DNA of 64,000 bases. Origin: Nitrospira sp. GTDB lineage: Bacteria > Nitrospirota > Nitrospiria > Nitrospirales > Nitrospiraceae. The notes under the pieces are model-generated. The model was not told the DNA's origin. It worked only from the letters and a program-made list of their open reading frames with translations, and did not search any database. The translations under genes and the position numbers were made by a program. The stretch covers positions 833,772-897,771 of the forward strand of contig CP092079.1 in NCBI GenBank assembly GCA_022226955.1, in the 5' to 3' direction. Positions 26,150-36,649 of the stretch are shown here, one piece after another; the stretch's first letter is position 1, and every line of letters starts with the position of its first letter.

Positions 26150-27412
26150 TTATCGAATCTTGGCAGAGCCTCGAATGTGAGCAATGGCGTGATTTGGACA
26201 GGCTGCTGAGATGAACTTGGCTAGTTTTCTCGCCAAGACGATTCGATCAAAGTGTTCAGATACATAGCTTCGACCATTGGCACCGAGCTGCTGGCATGCT
26301 CCAGAATCACGGGCTAACTCCAATACCCTGTCGGCTAGCTCTTGAGCCTGTTCAGGTTCGATGCAGATACCGGCTTTGGATTCTTTGATAAGCGCTGCAC
26401 TCTCGCCTTCTACTCCGAGAATAATCGGCTTTTCCATTGCGAGACTCTCAAATATTTTTGAGGGAATTACTGTTTTGAAGAGGTCAGATTTCTTGAGGAG
26501 CACGAGGCTGATGCTTGAGAGGGCCCACAGCTCACGCATCCGGCTTTTGGGCTGTTGATCGAGCATCATGACATTCTTCAGCCCCATCTCTTCTCGCATC
26601 CGCACTAGCCGCTGCCGTTCAGCGCCATCGCCGACCAGGAGAAACACGATGCCCTTTTCATGGCGTAATTTCTGAGCGGCCTGTAATACCGTTTCGAGAT
26701 GATGAGCCATTCCATGGGTGCCAAAGTACGAGGCGACAAATTTCCCCTGGAGGCCAAGCTCTTCTACAAGAGCATTCATTCCGTTGAGCGGCTGATATTG
26801 CCCAAGATCGACCCCATTTTTTACAACGAGGATCTTGTCCGCCTGGATTCCTTTCCCAATCATATAGGCCTTGAAAGAGTCTGTGACCGGTACGATGCGG
26901 TCAGCGTTGCGATAGGCGAATAACTCAATCCACTCCAACAGCCTGATGAGGGCCTTATTCTTAATCGCCCCCACCGCAACAATAGACTCCGGCCACAGAT
27001 CCCGAATTTCCAGCACCCAGGGAATGCGCCGCAGCCGGCTTACAAAGTAGCCAGCAAGGCCGTTAAAGAATTGTGGAGAAGTGGAGAGCACTACGTCCGC
27101 TTTGGGGAGAAACAAGGTTGCTACAATTGCAGATGCCATATAGGAAACATAATTCAATGTCCGTTTTGCAAAACCTTCATTCGCTGTTACATAGGTCCAA
27201 ATGCGAATGACCTGAATGCCATCTTTTGTCTCACGCTGAAATAGCCGGTTCCGATAGCCCTCATAGACTTTCCCTTGCGGGTGATTCGGCGCGCAGGTAA
27301 CGACGGTGACGTGGTGGCCGTCTTTGACCCACTGGCGGCAATGTTCGTAGGTTCGACTTGCCGGCGCATTGACCTCGGGAGGAAAATAGTGGGACAAAAA
27401 TAAAATGTTCAT
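26150..27412 (-). CDS. Glycosyltransferase family 4 (WbuB-like)
   Basis: 420 aa, GT-B fold. The N-terminal domain begins MNILFLSHYFPPEVNAPA, a common start for WbuB-type enzymes; EIRDLWPESI is also characteristic. The C-terminal donor-binding domain has the E.FESLAMEKPIILG region with the E-x7-E type motif. It probably adds one sugar of the EPS repeat on the cytoplasmic side; donor and acceptor are unknown. It is the last gene of the long minus-strand sugar cluster, 30 bp after the heparinase-family gene, with a GGGGGGAGGG ribosome site. Confidence 0.88.
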   Translation of the reverse strand: MNILFLSHYFPPEVNAPASRTYEHCRQWVKDGHHVTVVTCAPNHPQGKVYEGYRNRLFQRETKDGIQVIRIWTYVTANEGFAKRTLNYVSYMASAIVATLFLPKADVVLSTSPQFFNGLAGYFVSRLRRIPWVLEIRDLWPESIVAVGAIKNKALIRLLEWIELFAYRNADRIVPVTDSFKAYMIGKGIQADKILVVKNGVDLGQYQPLNGMNALVEELGLQGKFVASYFGTHGMAHHLETVLQAAQKLRHEKGIVFLLVGDGAERQRLVRMREEMGLKNVMMLDQQPKSRMRELWALSSISLVLLKKSDLFKTVIPSKIFESLAMEKPIILGVEGESAALIKESKAGICIEPEQAQELADRVLELARDSGACQQLGANGRSYVSEHFDRIVLARKLAKFISAACPNHAIAHIRGSAKIR

Positions 27413-27442
27413 GAGATTCCCTCCCCCCTTGTGGGACTGATG

Positions 27443-29116
27443 TCAGTGTGTGGCACTGATTCGATAGCTGCAGCGCATCGGCATTGCGCCCGAGCAGGCA
27501 TGCGTAATCGTCTGATTCTTGATCGCACGGCCAAATTCTGGAAAGAACCAGCTGTCTTCCACGCCGATCTCCCCTTCGGTCAAAAACTCAAGGCTGGCCC
27601 ATTCCGCGCCGCTCGCATCGAGGACGCGAACATATCGCCCTTCGATGACTGCTGTGAAGTCAGGGTGAAGATGTATGAAGCTCTGTGCGCGATGCTTCCC
27701 TGCCCCGTCCAAGTCATCAGCAATGCACCATGTTGTGTTTCCGTCGAACTCGATCCTTCTACGATGCGTTACGCTGCCGGAGAGTCTTCTGTAGCCGTCA
27801 TGGGCCCCTTCAAATACAGCGTGCTGGTCAGGCGTCAGCATCGCCATGGCGTGGATAGGTCGTGCCCGTCTTGCGACTCGAAACAGACCCCAGACCTCAG
27901 ACTGTTCTTCGCCGTCGATCATGATGGTGTTATGGGCTTTTGTGCTCCGCGCATAGGCTCGATGTGGCCCAGCTTCATAATCATGCACCCCGCTGTCCAC
28001 GATCATGCGCCGTCCCATCACGGTCAATTCATAGCTGAGTGTGTCGCAATGCGCATGTCCCGGTTGATAGTCCGGGCCAATGAGGCCGCAATCGATCACC
28101 ATCATGTCGATTCCCTTGCGCAAGATGTAATAGCCACTGTGAGTCTTTTGATTTACTGCGAGGCCATTCCTTGTTTCAGGCCGCACATAGCCGATGACAT
28201 TCACCGCATAGTCGAAGATGTCGCTAGGTCTTGGCGCAATCCCGAAGGCAGAGTCGTTAAACAACGGAATCTCACCGTCTGGGAAACACAGATCATGCAA
28301 GAAATCCAACGACTGGATGGTCCGGGCTCTGAAATGCCCGACTTCTTCGAACTTCATCACAGCACTAGACGATTGCATGAGGTTCAGCACATCCAGATAG
28401 TCCATGACGCAGATGGAGTGATACATCGGACTTCGTTCGAAATGCCCGCCATCTTGAAGAAACTGTTCGTCTAGTTCCTCGCGAAGAATCTGGAGGCCCT
28501 TCTTCAGCCATCTGTTCGCATCTTGTCCATCGAAGTACATGCCAGCGAAAAACAGCGCCACGCCGTTTTTCAAATAGTGATTGGCTAGGATGTGATACTC
28601 GATGTTTTGCTCAAGCCACAGCGCTTGAAGGTAGAGGCTTTCCGTCCACCCCTGTTGAGTCAATTCTTTGTGCGCTAGGAAAAACTTGATCCAGTTCACC
28701 ATGCGCAGAGAAACCGTGTAGGGCTCCCAGGCATCCACTGTTCCTTGCGGATTGTGCTCGATCCAATCAGTGATGAGGTGAGACTTGTTCTGGATAGAGC
28801 GCTGAGGGTGCTGGAGGTAGTCAAAATAATGCAGGTTGTATCGCCAAAGTTTTGGCATGTCGACGCATGCCCATGGGATGCAGGCTGGGTCGAAGACCTT
28901 TTCGCGATGAAGGAATGTAAAAGCGGTGTCCCTATCGTCTGGCTGGTGCATGGCGATACCGTACAGAAGCCGCACACACGGCCTAAGTGAAACCGGTTGC
29001 AATGGAATGGGCGTGGGCGACAGTTTTGGTAGTCGGTACAGGAGTTGATGCCACCATTGACTGGCACGGAGGTAGCGGAGCGTATGTGCATAACGCTGCA
29101 AACAAGCGATATTCAT
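27443..29116 (-). CDS. Heparinase II/III-family polysaccharide lyase
   Basis: 557 aa. The N-terminal half is an alpha/alpha toroid (WYN-like LWRYNLHYFDYL, ANHYLKNGVALFFAG), and the C-terminal half (from about 340) is the heparinase II/III beta domain with GHAHCDTLSYEL and HNTIMIDGEEQS. These enzymes cleave uronic-acid-containing chains; members are common in exosortase-linked EPS loci. No signal peptide is visible, which is odd for a lyase acting on exported polymer, although family members in such loci are often like this. The start ATG overlaps the stop of the DUF4091 gene by 4 bp (ATGA). Confidence 0.85.
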   Translation of the reverse strand: MNIACLQRYAHTLRYLRASQWWHQLLYRLPKLSPTPIPLQPVSLRPCVRLLYGIAMHQPDDRDTAFTFLHREKVFDPACIPWACVDMPKLWRYNLHYFDYLQHPQRSIQNKSHLITDWIEHNPQGTVDAWEPYTVSLRMVNWIKFFLAHKELTQQGWTESLYLQALWLEQNIEYHILANHYLKNGVALFFAGMYFDGQDANRWLKKGLQILREELDEQFLQDGGHFERSPMYHSICVMDYLDVLNLMQSSSAVMKFEEVGHFRARTIQSLDFLHDLCFPDGEIPLFNDSAFGIAPRPSDIFDYAVNVIGYVRPETRNGLAVNQKTHSGYYILRKGIDMMVIDCGLIGPDYQPGHAHCDTLSYELTVMGRRMIVDSGVHDYEAGPHRAYARSTKAHNTIMIDGEEQSEVWGLFRVARRARPIHAMAMLTPDQHAVFEGAHDGYRRLSGSVTHRRRIEFDGNTTWCIADDLDGAGKHRAQSFIHLHPDFTAVIEGRYVRVLDASGAEWASLEFLTEGEIGVEDSWFFPEFGRAIKNQTITHACSGAMPMRCSYRISATH

Positions 29117-31254
29117 GGTGCCACTGCGCGTGTGGGTGGAGAGAGCGAGGGGTCACGCAGCAGCGCCTGGCGGACCGATTCGATATCGGAGGTGTTCCAT
29201 TGATCGAAATTCGATTTCCCGATACGTTGAATGCGCTCCTTAGTGGTAAGTCGAGTGGTTAGGAGGGCATAGTCTTCGAGGCCTTCACGAAAGGCCTCCC
29301 ACCGCCGGCTGCTCACAATCCCATCGGGTGATTCGTAGACCACCGCCCAATCTGGCCGGCGGCTATCGAGATCGTCCCATGCCGAACTCCCACTGGTATC
29401 GCTGTAGGACCAAAACCCAATGCCTTTGGCTCCGTAATACCATGCCCACCATGCCAGCAAGCGGAAATCATGTAGCGGCGACGCGAGTTTCGCGGGAGAT
29501 TTCGGATTGCTGTATAGCCACCAGTCGCGTTGGAGCATGGTAAACCACGAACCTAATGGGCCACGTACCACGGCCAGACTTGGTTGCCAATAGTCAACCA
29601 GCGGGCGTACGTCTTCGAGATCGGAGGTGCGGACCGGCGGATCGGCAAACGCACTGAGATTGGCGTAGATTTGGATTGTCGGGTGCCGGCGTTTGACCGC
29701 GTCAGCGATCACGCGCAGCAGGCGTAGGCCGGGTAGGTTCGGTTCATCGACCGGGTATAAAGCCCATTGCTTGCGAGAGAGCCCTTGCCTTGTCAGATAC
29801 GTGTCGAGAGTCTCAACCCATGCCAGTAATCGAGCGCTGGCAGCTGGATCGATTGCAGGATGCGTCGATGAATATCCGACCGGATTCTTGTTGGCCGCCC
29901 AGCCGAGATACAGCAACAGTGTGCCGCTTTGCTTGGCCATGGCGATGGTATGTGCGAGTCGAGCTTCTTGCGCCGTATCCCATCGACCATCAAGGGGCAG
30001 CCCTGGGATATCGCTTGGGTGCGCGACAAACGTATTGATGCCGTGGGCGGCAAGATCACGAGTCGCTGCGTCTCGCTGACGCAGAATCGGCAGATCTGAA
30101 AGATAGGCCCAATTGACTGCGTTGAGCGGCTTGAGATTGGCGCGATCGTATTCCATGACCGTTGCTGTGCCATCAATCAAGAGTGTTTGGCTGGCTCCCT
30201 CCAAGCGAAGAGTCCAGCGATGTATCCCTGGCCCGAGCGTAGCTAAATTGATATCCAACCAAAGATAGACCGGCTCGCCGGGATGCAAGGCGATACGAGC
30301 GGTGCTATTTAGAGGAAGAAGCGGGTCGTATACGCGCTGCCCGCTTGCCGCCATTACTGGGCGAACCTCGAACAGACGAATCGCTTCAGAAGGGATGCCT
30401 GTCACGGTGGGCCACAGGCCTGAACCGCTCGCTTCCCTTCCTGCCACCACCCCCAGACAGAGGCTCTCGTGTTCACCCGCATATCCCTGGATACGCAAGG
30501 CAGGCAGCGCCGCGCCGACTCGTTCGCGCGCGCGTTTGGGCTCAATTGTTCCCCAAGGATCCTCAAGCCAGACATGCATGGCGCTTGCCTCCAGAGGAAT
30601 CGTGGCACGCCCGATCTCCGTTTCGATGGCTCGAATGAGTGTGTCACGGGTGCGGCGCGTGCTGTCGGTTAAAATGGCGCTGATATTGGGTAGCGACGCA
30701 ACCGTCGGAACCTGCCCGGTTCCAGCAGGGCGCCACTCAAGTTCATCGAGAAACAGGTAGTCGCCGGCGGCATGCAGAACGACCACAAGTGTATCCGTTG
30801 CAGCGCTGACTGGAATGGCGAGCCAATGCGCTTGCTTATCGGCCAGTGCGTCCGAATTCGGATCAGCGGAGCCGACAAGTTGAAAATGCCCGTTGGGGAT
30901 TTGTGTATAGATATCGATGTGCTTCGGGATGTCTACCCCTGCACTTAAACCTTTCGCGGAATGTACGCGAATTGTGCCGGCTTGCACCCCTGGATTCGCC
31001 CCAACCTTGACGACACGTAGTCGGATGGCGATTGGCGTGAGGGCCGCCCAACCGACGGTCTGTTTACTGGTCCAGATGGGAAAGGGGGCGAGCCTGCCGT
31101 CCGTCAGTTGGCGAATGTCGTCGGGGTCTGTACTGAGCGCGTAATTGGGCGGATAATTGAAGGTCTCCACGGAGAGCGTGTCGGCTCCCGCAGGGCTGAG
31201 GCAGCTCAGCCAGATGATATAACTAACCGCCATGATGGCAACGGTTTTGTACAT
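29113..31254 (-). CDS. Secreted DUF4091 glycoside-hydrolase-like protein
   Basis: 713 aa. Signal peptide of about 24 residues (cleavage near GADT). Beta-rich N-terminal regions to about 360, then a TIM-barrel-like part (YPVDEPNLPGLR, HDFRLLAWWAWYYGAKGIGFWSY) and a C-terminal DUF4091 domain with the typical RRWEAFREGLEDYALL. DUF4091 proteins are thought to be glycoside hydrolases or sugar-binding proteins but are little studied. Start fixed at 31254: its ATG overlaps the stop of asnB (TAATG), with GGGAGG just before. The coupling on both sides links it tightly to asnB and the lyase. Confidence 0.83.
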   Translation of the reverse strand: MYKTVAIMAVSYIIWLSCLSPAGADTLSVETFNYPPNYALSTDPDDIRQLTDGRLAPFPIWTSKQTVGWAALTPIAIRLRVVKVGANPGVQAGTIRVHSAKGLSAGVDIPKHIDIYTQIPNGHFQLVGSADPNSDALADKQAHWLAIPVSAATDTLVVVLHAAGDYLFLDELEWRPAGTGQVPTVASLPNISAILTDSTRRTRDTLIRAIETEIGRATIPLEASAMHVWLEDPWGTIEPKRARERVGAALPALRIQGYAGEHESLCLGVVAGREASGSGLWPTVTGIPSEAIRLFEVRPVMAASGQRVYDPLLPLNSTARIALHPGEPVYLWLDINLATLGPGIHRWTLRLEGASQTLLIDGTATVMEYDRANLKPLNAVNWAYLSDLPILRQRDAATRDLAAHGINTFVAHPSDIPGLPLDGRWDTAQEARLAHTIAMAKQSGTLLLYLGWAANKNPVGYSSTHPAIDPAASARLLAWVETLDTYLTRQGLSRKQWALYPVDEPNLPGLRLLRVIADAVKRRHPTIQIYANLSAFADPPVRTSDLEDVRPLVDYWQPSLAVVRGPLGSWFTMLQRDWWLYSNPKSPAKLASPLHDFRLLAWWAWYYGAKGIGFWSYSDTSGSSAWDDLDSRRPDWAVVYESPDGIVSSRRWEAFREGLEDYALLTTRLTTKERIQRIGKSNFDQWNTSDIESVRQALLRDPSLSPPTRAVAP

Positions 31255-33131
31255 TAGTCCTCCCGCTGAAGCCAGTGCTCCAGCGTGGCCATACCCCACA
31301 AAAATGTCGAATTGTCACGCCGTTGTGTTGCGAAATCGTCCATCTCGCGGCGCACGAATGCCGGATCAAGCACCGTTCTAATTCGGGCCGACGGCGCGGT
31401 TACATAGCGGTCGAGTTCATTAAGGTTGGCACGTAGTAAAGTTCCTATTGGAGGATTAAATGGCCGCTTGGGTTGATTCAGGATACTCGCCGGCAACTGG
31501 TTGGCAAAGGCGGTGGTAATGAGCGGCTTAGTTTGGCGGCTCATCTTGACATGCGAAGGGAGCCCGGCAATTCCGCGAATCAAGTGTGGCGAGAGAAACG
31601 GGCTTCGCAGTTCAATCGAGTGTGCCATGCTGGTTCTGTCTGCGCTTTGCAGAAGATTGTAAGGGACAAAGGATTTAAGATCGACGATGGCAGCCGCACG
31701 GATCGGATCCTGCTGCTGTCGTAGGAAGATCTCGACTAATTCTGTATAAAATGCCGTGCGGCATTCTGTCGTGCCGGTTGCCCATGCGAGCGTGGGTGTG
31801 TTGAGATAGGTTGACCAATCGAGAAAGCTTTCAGCGAGGGGTTGCCCGATCGTGCCCAGAAACTGTTTGGCACGCCGAATGGGAATCGCATAGCGCCCTT
31901 TTTCTGGAATCCAGCAAGAGAGGTTTTGCAGTAGGCTGGTCAGTGGACGCGGCAGGGCCGATAGTGTCTGGAAGTGACCGATGGCTCGATAGCGTGGATA
32001 TCCAATGGCCAGCTCATCCCCCCCATCCCCAACCAGACAGACTTTGCAGGTATGCGATGCTTGCTGGGCAATGCGGTCCGAGACGAGAGCCGTAGCATTC
32101 CCGAACGGCTGATCGAAGATATCAACCATGCGGCTCACTGCCGCATGGAATTCGAGTTTGTCGAACAAGATGGTTTCATTGGACAGTCCGTTGGCCGTGG
32201 CAATAGCCCGGGCCTGTGCGCTCTCATCGTATCCGGAGGCATATTGCAGAGTGTAGGTATGGAGGCCTTTCAATCGGCTAGAACTCTGGGCAGCGGCCAG
32301 AATAGCGTTTGAATCGATGCCGGCGCTGAGGAAGATGCCAATCTCCGCATCGCTGACTAGCCGCAAGCCGACACTGTCCTCGAACAGCATGCGAAAATCC
32401 TTGGCGGCACTCTCCGGAGTCGCAGTCTCATCGTAGGAGAGGTTGGCCTCAAGGGAATAGAATGCCTGCGGCGGTTGCGTTCGTCCTGTGACCAGATTGA
32501 CCTGCATCCAATGGCCTGGCGGCAGTTCCTGAATGCCGCGATACAGGGTATGCGGTGGTGCGGTATATAGAAATCGCATGAAATCGAGGAGTGCCGTGCG
32601 GTTGAGCGATCGATCGATGTATGGAAGCCTTCGGAGGGCTTTTATTTCAGAGGCAAAGGCAAAGTGCGGCCTGCCGCTGGCCAGTGTCTCGCTATAATAG
32701 AGCGGTTTCTCCCCGATGGCGTCGCGTGCGAGCAGTAGTGTATGGGCAGCGATGTCGGCGAATCCGAATGCATACATGCCATCGAGATCAGAAAGGCCGC
32801 CGACTCCTCGCTCGATAAGCCAGTGGAGCAAGACCTCCGTATCCGAAGTCGTCTGAAAGCGAAGGCCTTGCTGCTCTAGAATGTGCCGTAGGGTTTGGAA
32901 GTTATAAATTTCTCCGTTGAAGACCATGATATATCGCCCACAGGGCGACACAAACGGCTGATGACTGCGCGGGTCAAGATCGATGATGCTCAGACGCGTG
33001 TGTCCGAGCGAGCACTGCGTTCCGGGGATTGTGGCCGACCCCGAGTTGTCTGGGCCGCGATGCTGCAGACGGCTCAACATTTCTCTTAAGAGCATAGGCT
33101 CATATCCGACTGTTCCTGCAATCCCGCACAC
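31254..33131 (-). CDS. asnB: Asparagine synthetase-like glutamine amidotransferase
   Basis: 625 aa. The N-terminal class II glutaminase has the nucleophile Cys2 in MCGIAG, then RLSIID and NGEIYN. The C-terminal ATP-pyrophosphatase domain has a PPi loop SAGIDS in place of the usual SGG.DS. In EPS loci such proteins are thought to amidate sugars or proteins rather than make free asparagine; its place among glycosyltransferases supports that. Glutamine supplies ammonia, ATP activates a carboxylate. It ends in a one-base overlap with the DUF4091 gene. Starts 11 bp after the preceding glycosyltransferase gene. Confidence 0.9.
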   Translation of the reverse strand: MCGIAGTVGYEPMLLREMLSRLQHRGPDNSGSATIPGTQCSLGHTRLSIIDLDPRSHQPFVSPCGRYIMVFNGEIYNFQTLRHILEQQGLRFQTTSDTEVLLHWLIERGVGGLSDLDGMYAFGFADIAAHTLLLARDAIGEKPLYYSETLASGRPHFAFASEIKALRRLPYIDRSLNRTALLDFMRFLYTAPPHTLYRGIQELPPGHWMQVNLVTGRTQPPQAFYSLEANLSYDETATPESAAKDFRMLFEDSVGLRLVSDAEIGIFLSAGIDSNAILAAAQSSSRLKGLHTYTLQYASGYDESAQARAIATANGLSNETILFDKLEFHAAVSRMVDIFDQPFGNATALVSDRIAQQASHTCKVCLVGDGGDELAIGYPRYRAIGHFQTLSALPRPLTSLLQNLSCWIPEKGRYAIPIRRAKQFLGTIGQPLAESFLDWSTYLNTPTLAWATGTTECRTAFYTELVEIFLRQQQDPIRAAAIVDLKSFVPYNLLQSADRTSMAHSIELRSPFLSPHLIRGIAGLPSHVKMSRQTKPLITTAFANQLPASILNQPKRPFNPPIGTLLRANLNELDRYVTAPSARIRTVLDPAFVRREMDDFATQRRDNSTFLWGMATLEHWLQRED

Positions 33132-33142
33132 AGGCCGCTCCT

Positions 33143-34186
33143 TTAGGTGGTCGTCAGTTCATGGCACAAGTTCACAAAATATTGGGTCCATCGACCTGCG
33201 TCAAATTCAGCCGCTTTGGATCGTGCGCCACGGCTTAATCTTGCAAGGAGTTGATCGGAATCAATCAAGTTCCGCATTGCGTTGGCTAGTCCCGCAACAT
33301 CGCGGGGCTCGACGAGAATACCGGTCTCCTCTGTGACAATCTCAGGAATCCCACCCCAGTTCGTCGAAATAACGGGAATGCCCGCGCAATAGGCTTCGAG
33401 TATGACGCCCGGATGACCTTCGCCTTCCCAGTACGTCGGAAGCACTAAGGCAGCATACTTAGCCATAGTGCTGATAACCTCTTCCTTAGCAAGAAGGCCA
33501 CGGTATGTTACCGGAGATTCAGCAAACCATGCATTTGAAACATCATCCTGCAAAGGCCCATACACATCTACGGTGAGGCCGGTTTCGCATAGCACCCTCG
33601 CCGCGGCAATGATTTCTCCAATCCCTTTAGCAGGCTTGACATGCCCAACAAAGACAAAACGCCGTCGAGTGTTTCTGTGAGCCGTCGTAAAGGGCGCATC
33701 CAAGTGGCAGCGCCGACTATTAGGATACCACTTAACAGAGGTTGCAGACTGAGTCTCAAAATACTCAACAGAGGCTTTGCGCTCCAGCAGTAGCACATCA
33801 GCTCGCAACACGGTTAGGTCAAACAAGCGCTTTCTTAAGCCCACGGAACTGCGATGCCATGTCTCGATGTCGCCGCCGAATCCCCTGAAGATCCACTTGC
33901 GGCGAAATAGACGCGAAACGATATGCACCACGGGCCCGAACGTAATGGCCCCGTTGAGAGATGTATGAAAAGTCAGGACTGAGGCCCATGGCAGATGCCG
34001 GAGCAAGAGCGCCAGACAACGGAGGGCATGGAGGACATTATGAAATCCGGCAATAGTTGGCCGTGAGACGTCAATGACGCGAATGCAGATGTCATCGCTT
34101 GTCCGTAAGTCGTCGACCAGTTGTTTAAATAAGACCGTCGTGCCGCCTACTGGTGGCGGCAATCCACCGATGAGCAAAAGGTTCAT
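33143..34186 (-). CDS. Glycosyltransferase family 4
   Basis: 347 aa, GT-B fold. It starts [17 protein letters not shown] (a glycine-rich acceptor-side loop) and has [11 protein letters not shown] at the domain boundary and [20 protein letters not shown] as the donor-binding motif. It probably adds a sugar to the lipid-linked EPS repeat. It overlaps the end of the hexapeptide acyltransferase gene by 4 bp (ATGA), so the two are translationally coupled. Confidence 0.87.
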   Translation of the reverse strand: MNLLLIGGLPPPVGGTTVLFKQLVDDLRTSDDICIRVIDVSRPTIAGFHNVLHALRCLALLLRHLPWASVLTFHTSLNGAITFGPVVHIVSRLFRRKWIFRGFGGDIETWHRSSVGLRKRLFDLTVLRADVLLLERKASVEYFETQSATSVKWYPNSRRCHLDAPFTTAHRNTRRRFVFVGHVKPAKGIGEIIAAARVLCETGLTVDVYGPLQDDVSNAWFAESPVTYRGLLAKEEVISTMAKYAALVLPTYWEGEGHPGVILEAYCAGIPVISTNWGGIPEIVTEETGILVEPRDVAGLANAMRNLIDSDQLLARLSRGARSKAAEFDAGRWTQYFVNLCHELTTT

Positions 34187-34659
34187 AGTGGCCCTTGCTT
34201 TGCCGATGATAGGTGATAGAGCAATGCGGCTGGGTCAATACCTTTTCGGATGACACGCGCAGGAACCCCGACAGCGAGACAGTTCGCAGGGATATCCGTT
34301 ACCACAACAGCATTGGCCCCAATGACCGAATCGTTTCCAATCACAATCGGCCCGAGGATCTTTGCGCCAGCGCCTATGTATACCCTATCTCCGATAGTCG
34401 GAACGCCTAACTGCGTGGCGTTCCCGCCAATCGTCACGCATTGATCGATATGGACATCATTGCCGATGCGAGCATCCCCATGGATAACAATGCTGAGTCC
34501 GCCATATCCCAGCACAACTCCGTGGCCAATGGTGGTTGTATGCGGCAACCAGCAGGCAAAGAGAGCACGGACTACATAATCAATTACACGTGGAAGAAAT
34601 GGCACATGCCTACGATGCAGTGAATGCGCAAGTCGATGAAAACTGGTCGGGTTCAACAT
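34183..34659 (-). CDS. Serine O-acetyltransferase-like hexapeptide acyltransferase
   Basis: 158 aa, left-handed beta-helix. The hexapeptide repeats run from about 60 to 130 with [11 protein letters not shown] and [18 protein letters not shown], closely like CysE-type enzymes, but the CysE N-terminal helical domain is reduced to about 45 residues. Related short forms in polysaccharide loci O-acetylate sugars from acetyl-CoA. One base separates it from the glycosyltransferase gene upstream. Confidence 0.85.
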   Translation of the reverse strand: MLNPTSFHRLAHSLHRRHVPFLPRVIDYVVRALFACWLPHTTTIGHGVVLGYGGLSIVIHGDARIGNDVHIDQCVTIGGNATQLGVPTIGDRVYIGAGAKILGPIVIGNDSVIGANAVVVTDIPANCLAVGVPARVIRKGIDPAALLYHLSSAKQGPL

Positions 34660-34660
34660 C

Positions 34661-35860
34661 TCACTCGTCTATCCGGTTATCGTTGGCGTACAGCGAGTGG
34701 TACTGGTTCAGATTGGACGACATCGTAAGCTTGCTGTTTGCAAAATGGATGGCTTTGTCTCGCAGTGCAGAGAAATTGTCTCGACGTATGAATTGAAGTA
34801 TTTGATCGCACATATCAGCCGACTCATCAAGCAGCATCCCGACGCCTGCGGCCGGCAGCATGGTGCTGTAATCGCCAATACCCCGCGAGAGAATTACCGG
34901 AAGTCCGCATACAAGGTATTCCCCTACTTTCACAGGACTTGCGACATTATTTACCATGGTATCGTGGCGCATGATGAGTCCAACGTCTGCTGCTGAAAGA
35001 TATCGATGCACTTCATTGTGGGCCGCTCCAAGCACAATGGTTTGATCTGCGGGGAACTGCTCGTCTTTAAGTCGCCGCGACACTTCTCCTTGACCGGTAG
35101 TCAAAAATAGCGCCTTGCATCGAGTATCTGCCAAGCAAATTCGCTTGAGAAGCGACACAATATCCCCGAGCCGTTGCCAAGCACTGGTGCCGCCGGAGTA
35201 GCAGAGGAGAATGCTGGTCTCATTGAGACCAAGAGTAGATCGAATCTCGTTGCGAGCGGATGCATCAAAATGAAATCGATTTTCGTCGACACAGGAGGGA
35301 ATGACGACAACATCTCGTCGACCTGTTTGTTGGTTCAGATAGGCTCCGAGATTGTTGGATACTGTAGCAAGACGATCAGCTTGGCGGCTTTCGTGCAACT
35401 CCAGATAGGAAATAACTTTCGATTGCAGACTTGAACCTTTTTCTAATTGGTTCTCGAGGCCAACGATGCCTCGAATATCGAAAATTGATATGGCATTCAG
35501 GTGGCGCCCCAGTTTTCTGGCCCACATTGAGCCAGTAAATGAGCGTGAATAAATATGCGTGATCGCAGCATGGGAACCCGTCGAGCGTACATTCTGACAA
35601 ACACTTCTACAGGCTTTCCAGATACCCCATGCACCTGCATGCGGTGAAAGGACCGGCGCAACATCGGCCGGCACCCCGTACTGCGCAGCGATCATAGCTG
35701 TGGCTTCCTGCGCTCGAGCGATTGAAGTCTCTGCGCCGGCAAAGCGGCAGGAGAACCCTTCACGATTCAAAAATGACGCAACGGAAAGGACTTGGGCATG
35801 CAAGATCGGACTGTCCAATGCCGGCCATTCCGGTACGAAGAAAAGGATTTCAGATTTCAT
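34661..35860 (-). CDS. Glycosyltransferase (GT-B, family 4-like)
   Basis: 399 aa. N-terminal domain opens [21 protein letters not shown] and [11 protein letters not shown] are typical features at the hinge, and the C-terminal domain has [16 protein letters not shown] as the donor site. The usual E-x7-E motif is only partly kept, so the family is less certain than for its neighbours. Start set at ATG (MKSEI) with AGGTG 6 nt upstream; a GTG three codons earlier is possible. Confidence 0.8.
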   Translation of the reverse strand: MKSEILFFVPEWPALDSPILHAQVLSVASFLNREGFSCRFAGAETSIARAQEATAMIAAQYGVPADVAPVLSPHAGAWGIWKACRSVCQNVRSTGSHAAITHIYSRSFTGSMWARKLGRHLNAISIFDIRGIVGLENQLEKGSSLQSKVISYLELHESRQADRLATVSNNLGAYLNQQTGRRDVVVIPSCVDENRFHFDASARNEIRSTLGLNETSILLCYSGGTSAWQRLGDIVSLLKRICLADTRCKALFLTTGQGEVSRRLKDEQFPADQTIVLGAAHNEVHRYLSAADVGLIMRHDTMVNNVASPVKVGEYLVCGLPVILSRGIGDYSTMLPAAGVGMLLDESADMCDQILQFIRRDNFSALRDKAIHFANSKLTMSSNLNQYHSLYANDNRIDE

Positions 35861-35912
35861 CGGCGACACCTATTTATTGCTTCCACGAATTATCAGACCT
35901 TTCATCCCCTAA

Positions 35913-36596
35913 CTATACAGACGCACTTTCTGTATTCGTGGCCCGTGTCTCTGTCGATGAGACGTTGCGCGTGCGCCATTTGTAATTGGCATCGAGGACC
36001 TTTGCAGGAACACCCGCAATGAGTGCCCCTTCCACATTGTGGCTTCCGACTACGACACTCCCTAGCCCAACGATGTTATCCATGCCGATGGAAGATCCAG
36101 GTGCGAACCGCGCTGCCGATCCGATATAGCAATTCGATCCGATTGCAATATGTCGCTCCGTGACCCCTATGCCGTGTGTCCAAAATTGGCTATGGGAACC
36201 TGCCACCCAGGAGTGCTCTCCCAGAGTAAACCCTCCGGTCGCATCAATGAGGTGGGATGACGTGATATGGCAACCGTCGCCAATTGCGCAGATACGGGCG
36301 TACCCCTTGCCAGCAAATCGTTTCTCAGTAACCCAGGCTCCACAGGAGATCTCATTATGCTTCCCAATGGAAACACCCGTGCCAATTTTGAGGTGGAACG
36401 GCCCAATGAAGTGATTAAACATCCCAATACTGGCCGTTCCAATATCTGCGCTATCCACTGCGATCACACTCATAAACCCAATCTTGGCTCCTTGTGCAAT
36501 GCGATAGCCGAAGCACGCGCGATACAGAACGCGGCGTAGGCACCCGATGGGCATGGCGCTTATTATTATTCCAAATATAACTTTGCCGGTTGCCAT
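35913..36596 (-). CDS. Hexapeptide-repeat acyltransferase
   Basis: 227 aa left-handed beta-helix protein with irregular hexapeptide repeats from about 35 to 205 (IGMFNHFIGPFHLKIGTGVSIG-like blocks; GSNCYIGSAARFAPGSSIG). A short hydrophobic N terminus might touch the membrane. It ends with GVPAKVLDANY, the usual close of sugar O-acyltransferases. It probably acetylates an EPS sugar. The mid-part (GYARICAIGDGCHITS) is unlike typical O-acetyltransferases, so the exact subfamily is open. Confidence 0.78.
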   Translation of the reverse strand: MATGKVIFGIIISAMPIGCLRRVLYRACFGYRIAQGAKIGFMSVIAVDSADIGTASIGMFNHFIGPFHLKIGTGVSIGKHNEISCGAWVTEKRFAGKGYARICAIGDGCHITSSHLIDATGGFTLGEHSWVAGSHSQFWTHGIGVTERHIAIGSNCYIGSAARFAPGSSIGMDNIVGLGSVVVGSHNVEGALIAGVPAKVLDANYKWRTRNVSSTETRATNTESASV

Positions 36597-36649
36597 TAAA
36601 TATTCCTATCGTCGTTTGCACAGTTGACCCGTATCACGCTGCAAATAAT

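Noticed and set aside
27431-28474. 347-codon plus-strand frame
   Set aside because: Antisense to the heparinase-family gene, which has family motifs along its whole length.
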